Positions 60,485 through 64,000 of a stretch of DNA of 64,000 nucleotides are shown piece by piece (within the stretch, counting starts at the first letter, position 1; each line of letters starts with the position of its first letter). The stretch is from an uncultured Sphingomonas sp. (GTDB lineage: Bacteria > Pseudomonadota > Alphaproteobacteria > Sphingomonadales > Sphingomonadaceae): NCBI RefSeq assembly GCF_913774285.1, contig NZ_CAJYHX010000024.1, positions 27,632-91,631 of the forward strand. Direction: 5' to 3'. A model generated the notes under the pieces. It did no database searches and was not told the DNA's origin. It was given only the letters and a program-made list of their open reading frames with translations. Position numbers and translations under genes: made by a program.

Positions 60485-61129
60485 TCAGCCGTTCAGCTGG
60501 CGGCGGAGATCGGTGAGCGTGCCTTCGATATGCGCGCGGGCCAGCGCCCGGGTGCGATCGGCATCGCCGGCCTCCCACGCGGTCATCAGCTCGGCATGTT
60601 CCAGATGCGCGCGATCCTCGCGTCCGGCGGGCTCGAGATGCTTGTGAACATAGCGCTCGGCGAGGATCTGCAGCCGTTCGACCAGCTGGGTGGTGAGCAG
60701 GCGGCCGCCGGGGCGGACCATCGCGATGTGGAACTCGCGGTTGCGCGCGGCGACTTCGTCGAGATGCTCGTTGGCGGCCAGGTCGAGCGCAGCGAGCGCC
60801 TCGCGCGCGGCGGCGCGATCGGCATCGGTGGCGGAAAGCGCGCCGGCGGCGACCGCATCGGGCTCGATCGCCAAGCGCAGCGCGAAGATCTCCTCCGCCT
60901 CGCCCGAGGACATCGCGCGGACGAAATAGCCGCGGTTCGCCTGGCCGACGAGCAGCCCTTCCTGCTCCAGCCGGGCCAGCGCCTCGCGCAGCGGGATCTT
61001 GCTCACGCCCAGCTGGTTGGCCAGCGCGTCCTGGCGGATCGCCTGGTCGACCGGCAGCTTGCCGGAGACGATCTGCTCGCGGACGATCGTGAAGATCTGT
61101 TCCGACAGCGTGCGGACGACGATACTCAT
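60485..61129 (-). CDS. FadR-subfamily GntR transcriptional regulator (second)
   Basis: This 214-residue regulator has a winged-helix start (RTLSEQIFTIVREQIVSGKLPVDQAIRQDALANQLGVSKIPLREALARLEQEGLLVGQANRGYFV) and an FCD domain with metal-binding histidines (NREFHIAMV, HAELMTAW). It lies inside the hydroxyproline cluster and most likely controls it in response to hydroxyproline or a pathway intermediate. The ATG at 61129 has GGGAAAG upstream. It is divergent from the oxidase gene, with an ATACNGTAT site between them. Confidence 0.92.
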   Translation of the reverse strand: MSIVVRTLSEQIFTIVREQIVSGKLPVDQAIRQDALANQLGVSKIPLREALARLEQEGLLVGQANRGYFVRAMSSGEAEEIFALRLAIEPDAVAAGALSATDADRAAAREALAALDLAANEHLDEVAARNREFHIAMVRPGGRLLTTQLVERLQILAERYVHKHLEPAGREDRAHLEHAELMTAWEAGDADRTRALARAHIEGTLTDLRRQLNG

Positions 61130-61217
61130 GTGTTCGGTCTTTCCCTGGAATACCTGCCGCCGGCGCCAAGGATTTCCCCGTCCTGGGGGCGCGGCTTGTG
61201 GCAGGCGAAACGCACAA

Positions 61218-61226
61218 ATACAGTAT
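61218..61226. promoter_or_regulatory. Putative FadR-type operator between regulator and oxidase
   Basis: ATACAGTAT is a perfect inverted repeat 33 bases before the oxidase start and 89 bases before the regulator start. It matches the 57071 site except at the free centre base, and both continue as AC. Confidence 0.6.
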
Positions 61227-61258
61227 ACCTCTACCCCAAAATCGGCAAGGCGAAGTTG

Positions 61259-62485
61259 ATGCAGCGCAATATCTTGGTGATCGGCGGGGGCGTCGTCGGG
61301 CTGTCGAGCGCGATCGCCTTGGCGCGTGCCGGCTGGTCGGTGCGGCTGGTCGACGCCGATCCCGATCGCCGCGCCGCCTCCTGGGGCAATGCCGGGCATA
61401 TCGCGATCGAGCAGGTCGCGCCGCTCGCCTCCTGGGCCACGGTGCGCAGCCTGCCGCGCCGGCGCTTCGGGGCAGGGGGGGCGGTGTCCCTGCCGGCATC
61501 GGCCTGGCGGCACTGGCTGCCCTTCGGACTGCGGCTGCTGGGTGCGGCGCGGCCGAGCGTGTTCGCGCGGGGGCAAGCGGCGCTGGGGGGCCTGCTCGCC
61601 GAGGCGATGCCCGCCTGGCAGCGGCTGAGCGCCAGCCTCGACACCCCCGATCTGCTGCGCGAGCGGGGCCATATCGTCGCCTGGAGCAGTCCCGCGTCGG
61701 TAGAGGTGGGGCGGCGCGCCTGGGCGTCGGCGGAAATCGGCACCGCGGCGTTTCGCGACGCGACCCCCGCCGAACTGCTCCAGCTGCCGGGGAGGGCGAT
61801 GGCCGGCGCGATCCGCTTCACCAACACCGCGCAGATCGGGGACCTCGGCGCGCTCGACCGCGCTTTGCGCGCGGCGCTGGTCGCGGCGGGCGGCACGATC
61901 CTGCAGGGGAGCGCGACGCTGAGCCTCGCGGGCGGCGAGGCGCGGGTGGCGATCGACGGCGCCCCCGTGGCGGACATGGACCAATTGCTGGTCGCCGCCG
62001 GCGTCGCCTCGGGCCGCGTATTGGCGCCGCTCGGCCACCGCGTGCCGATCATCGCCGAGCGCGGCTATCACCTTCGCGCCACCGATCACGACTGGCCCGC
62101 CGATCTGCCGCCGCTGGTGTTCGAGGATCGCTCGATGATCGTCACCCGCTATGCCGGCTGCGTGCAGGCGGCGAGCTTCGTCGAGTTCGCCGGTATCGAC
62201 ACGCCGCCGGATCCGGCCAAGTGGGAACGGCTCGAGGCGCACATCACCGCGCTCGGCCTGCCACTCCGCCCGCCCTTCACGCGCTGGACCGGCGCGCGCC
62301 CGACGCTCCCCGATTATCTCCCGGCAATTGGGCGGAGCGCCAAGGCTGGCAATCTGCTCTATGCCTTCGGCCACCAGCATCTCGGCCTCACCCTGGCGGC
62401 GATCACCGGCGAACGCGTCGCCGCGCTTGCCGAGGGCAGGGCAGCCGATCTCGCCCCCTTCGATCTTCAACGCTTCCACGCATAA
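61259..62485 (+). CDS. FAD-dependent D-amino-acid oxidase/dehydrogenase (probable cis-4-hydroxy-D-proline oxidase)
   Basis: This 408-residue DadA/DAAO-type flavoprotein has the dinucleotide motif VIGGGVVGLSSA (7-18), the family NAGHIAIEQVAPL, AERGYHLRATD and WTGARPTLPDYLPAIG, and the C-terminal FAD-contact segment FGHQHLGLTLAA. In the hydroxyproline route a member of this family oxidises cis-4-hydroxy-D-proline to 1-pyrroline-4-hydroxy-2-carboxylate, which the DapA-like enzyme then deaminates. That assignment follows from context. The ATG has AAGG upstream. It precedes the M24 peptidase by 12 bases. Confidence 0.88.
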   Translation: MQRNILVIGGGVVGLSSAIALARAGWSVRLVDADPDRRAASWGNAGHIAIEQVAPLASWATVRSLPRRRFGAGGAVSLPASAWRHWLPFGLRLLGAARPSVFARGQAALGGLLAEAMPAWQRLSASLDTPDLLRERGHIVAWSSPASVEVGRRAWASAEIGTAAFRDATPAELLQLPGRAMAGAIRFTNTAQIGDLGALDRALRAALVAAGGTILQGSATLSLAGGEARVAIDGAPVADMDQLLVAAGVASGRVLAPLGHRVPIIAERGYHLRATDHDWPADLPPLVFEDRSMIVTRYAGCVQAASFVEFAGIDTPPDPAKWERLEAHITALGLPLRPPFTRWTGARPTLPDYLPAIGRSAKAGNLLYAFGHQHLGLTLAAITGERVAALAEGRAADLAPFDLQRFHA

Positions 62486-62497
62486 GGACGTCTCTCC

Positions 62498-63682
62498 ATG
62501 ACCATCGGCGGATCCACCGCGGAAACCGAACTCGCCGCGCTCGCCCCCTGGGCCGATCGCGCCCCGGCCATCACGCTTGCCGAGCGCCGCGACCGCCTCG
62601 CGCGCGTGCGCGAGCGTATGGAAGCGATGGGCGCGCAGGCGCTGCTGGTGAATGCCGGCATGTCGCTGCGCTATTTGGCCGGCGTGCCGTGGGGCGCCAC
62701 CGAGCGGCTCGTCGCGATGCTGCTGCCGCTCCACGGCGAGCCGATCATGCTCTGCCCGCGCTTCGAGCTCGGCTCGCTCACCGCCGACATGGCGTACGAG
62801 GCGGACATGCGGCTGTGGGAGGAGGACGAGGATCCCTTCGCGCTGCTGGCCGACGCACTCGGCGGCGTCACCACGCTCGCGATCGATCCCGCGCTCCCCT
62901 TCCAGATGGCCGAGCGCCTCCGCCGCGCCGCGCCCAACGTCACCCTGGTCGACGGCGCCCCGGCGATCGACGGCTGCCGGATGCGCAAGTCGCCCGCCGA
63001 GATCGCGCTGATGCAGCAGGCCAAGAACATGACGCTCGCGGTGCACCACGCCGCCGCGCGCATCCTGACGCCCGGCATCACCACCGGTGCGGTCAAGCGA
63101 TTCATCGACCAGGCCCATCGTGCGCTCGGCGCGGCGGGCTCGACCTTCTGTATCGTCCAGTTCGGCCACGCGACCGCCTTTCCCCATGGTCTGCCCGGCG
63201 AACAGGCGCTGGAGGAGGGTCAGCTCGTGCTGATCGACACCGGCTGCACGGTGGAGGGGTACCACTCCGACATCACCCGCACCTATGCCTTCGGCCGCGT
63301 GTCGAATGACGAACAGGCAATCTGGTCGCTCGAGAAGGAAGCCCAGGCCGCCGCCTTTGCCGCTGCCCAACCGGGGGTGCCCTGCGAGCAGGTCGACGCC
63401 GCCGCGCGGGTGGTACTGGAGAAAGCAGGGCTCGGGCCGGACTATCGCCTGCCAGGCCTGCCGCATCGCACCGGCCACGGCATCGGCCTGTCGATCCACG
63501 AGCCCGCCTATCTGGTGCGCGGGGACAAGACGCCGCTCGATACGGGCATGTGCTTCTCGAACGAGCCGATGATCGTCGTGCCCGATCGCTTCGGCGTCCG
63601 GCTGGAGGACCATTTCTATATGAGCGAGTCGGGCCCGCGCTGGTTCACCGAGCCGCAAAAGGCGATCGATCGGCTCTCCTGA
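62498..63682 (+). CDS. M24-family Xaa-Pro dipeptidase (prolidase-like)
   Basis: This 394-residue metallopeptidase has the creatinase-like N-terminal domain and the pita-bread catalytic domain with all five metal ligands: D247 in LIDTGCT, D258 in YHSDITR, H327 in RTGHGIG, E356 in SNEPM and E370 in VRLEDH. Prolidases cleave Xaa-Pro and Xaa-hydroxyproline dipeptides, which would feed the neighbouring hydroxyproline pathway. It is the last gene of the divergent oxidase operon. No signal peptide is present, so it acts in the cytoplasm. Confidence 0.88.
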   Translation: MTIGGSTAETELAALAPWADRAPAITLAERRDRLARVRERMEAMGAQALLVNAGMSLRYLAGVPWGATERLVAMLLPLHGEPIMLCPRFELGSLTADMAYEADMRLWEEDEDPFALLADALGGVTTLAIDPALPFQMAERLRRAAPNVTLVDGAPAIDGCRMRKSPAEIALMQQAKNMTLAVHHAAARILTPGITTGAVKRFIDQAHRALGAAGSTFCIVQFGHATAFPHGLPGEQALEEGQLVLIDTGCTVEGYHSDITRTYAFGRVSNDEQAIWSLEKEAQAAAFAAAQPGVPCEQVDAAARVVLEKAGLGPDYRLPGLPHRTGHGIGLSIHEPAYLVRGDKTPLDTGMCFSNEPMIVVPDRFGVRLEDHFYMSESGPRWFTEPQKAIDRLS

Positions 63683-63853
63683 GCCCCGATTCTCGCGTTC
63701 GGGAGCTCGATTCGAGGGTGATTCGGGCCGATTCGCTACGCAAAGGTCATGAAATGGTCATGTGCGGCGAAATTTCTAGCGCGCAAAAGTCGCGGTTTTC
63801 TGGGACTTTTGCGGGCTTCTGGCGGTCAACCGCCACAAAAGTGCAAAACGGTG

Positions 63854-63882
63854 TTGACGGGTGGGAACCTCCCGCATAGAAG
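63854..63882 (+). promoter_or_regulatory. Strong sigma70-type promoter at the window end
   Basis: TTGACG (63854-63859) and TAGAAG (63877-63882) are separated by exactly 17 bases, giving a good housekeeping promoter. The surrounding sequence resembles leaders seen upstream of sphingomonad rRNA operons. The gene-free stretch 63683-64000 shows no other feature, and no rRNA or tRNA is reached before the window ends. Confidence 0.5.
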
Positions 63883-64000
63883 CCACTCCACCGACGCGGT
63901 GCTCCACACCGGAACGCAGCGACGGTCACCGAAATTCAGGCGCAGCGGCCGCCCCGAGAAAAAGGGGAAAGGCGCAGCGTCGATTTTTGTCGCTCTTTGA

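Noticed and set aside
60485..63658. 1057-codon minus-strand frame reading into the regulator
   Set aside because: Only its last 214 codons form the FadR-type regulator. The rest is antisense to the oxidase and peptidase genes.

Overview
The window looks like a large secondary replicon (chromid or megaplasmid) of a sphingomonad (Alphaproteobacteria, Sphingomonas/Sphingobium type). This rests on the high GC content with strong third-position GC, three very large TonB-dependent receptors, a tryptophan-halogenase/SapC/TonB receptor cluster, an HWE-family histidine kinase, a PEP-CTERM protein, and a parA-parB-repA block followed by an iteron-type origin. No chromosomal housekeeping cluster is present except a divergent Mfd-like helicase. 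No database search was possible, so family names come from motifs read in the translations.

Layout. 1-1.9 kb: secreted GH27 alpha-galactosidase. 2.0-6.4 kb: coupled operon of a short LOV photosensor, a CheB/CheR/PAS/HWE hybrid kinase and a single-domain response regulator. 6.4-11.3 kb: KptA RNA 2'-phosphotransferase, a PAP2 phosphatase, a winged-helix protein and an ABC exporter pair. 11.3-21.7 kb: glycan-uptake locus (flavin halogenase homologue, SapC, TonB receptor, GH3 glycosidase; divergent sugar MFS and LacI regulator). Three sites matching GACANCGNTGTC tie this locus together. 21.7-24.8 kb: ECF sigma, anti-sigma, subtilisin-like protease and TorF-like porin operon. 24.9-26.2 kb: PEP-CTERM protein and a PNPOx-like protein. 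26.3-34.4 kb: RND efflux operon with a TetR regulator and matching palindromic operators. 34.5-42.8 kb: TonB receptor, a two-module pectate-lyase-like/beta-propeller protein, gluconokinase, a FadR-type regulator and a LuxR-type HTH protein.

42.9-47.9 kb is the replicon backbone: Phd/ParE toxin-antitoxin, ParA, ParB, three identical parS-like palindromes (GTTTCCCCGGGGAAAC) between parB and repA, RepA, then an inverted iteron, a perfect DnaA box and five direct iterons. The palindromes lie inside a 57-codon frame that overlaps the parB stop and the repA start by ATGA on both sides, so translational coupling of partition and replication genes is possible.

48-54 kb: M20 peptidase plus ThuA-like protein, a small secreted protein, and the Mfd-like helicase. 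54-63.7 kb: a 4-hydroxyproline/peptide catabolic cluster with a TonB receptor, DapA-like deaminase, hydroxyproline epimerase, APC permease, FadR-type regulator, FAD-dependent D-amino-acid oxidase and an M24 prolidase-like peptidase. Sites of the form ATACNGTAT sit in both divergent control regions. The last 150 bases hold a strong sigma70-type promoter with an rRNA-leader look; if an rrn operon follows beyond the window, chromid status would be supported.
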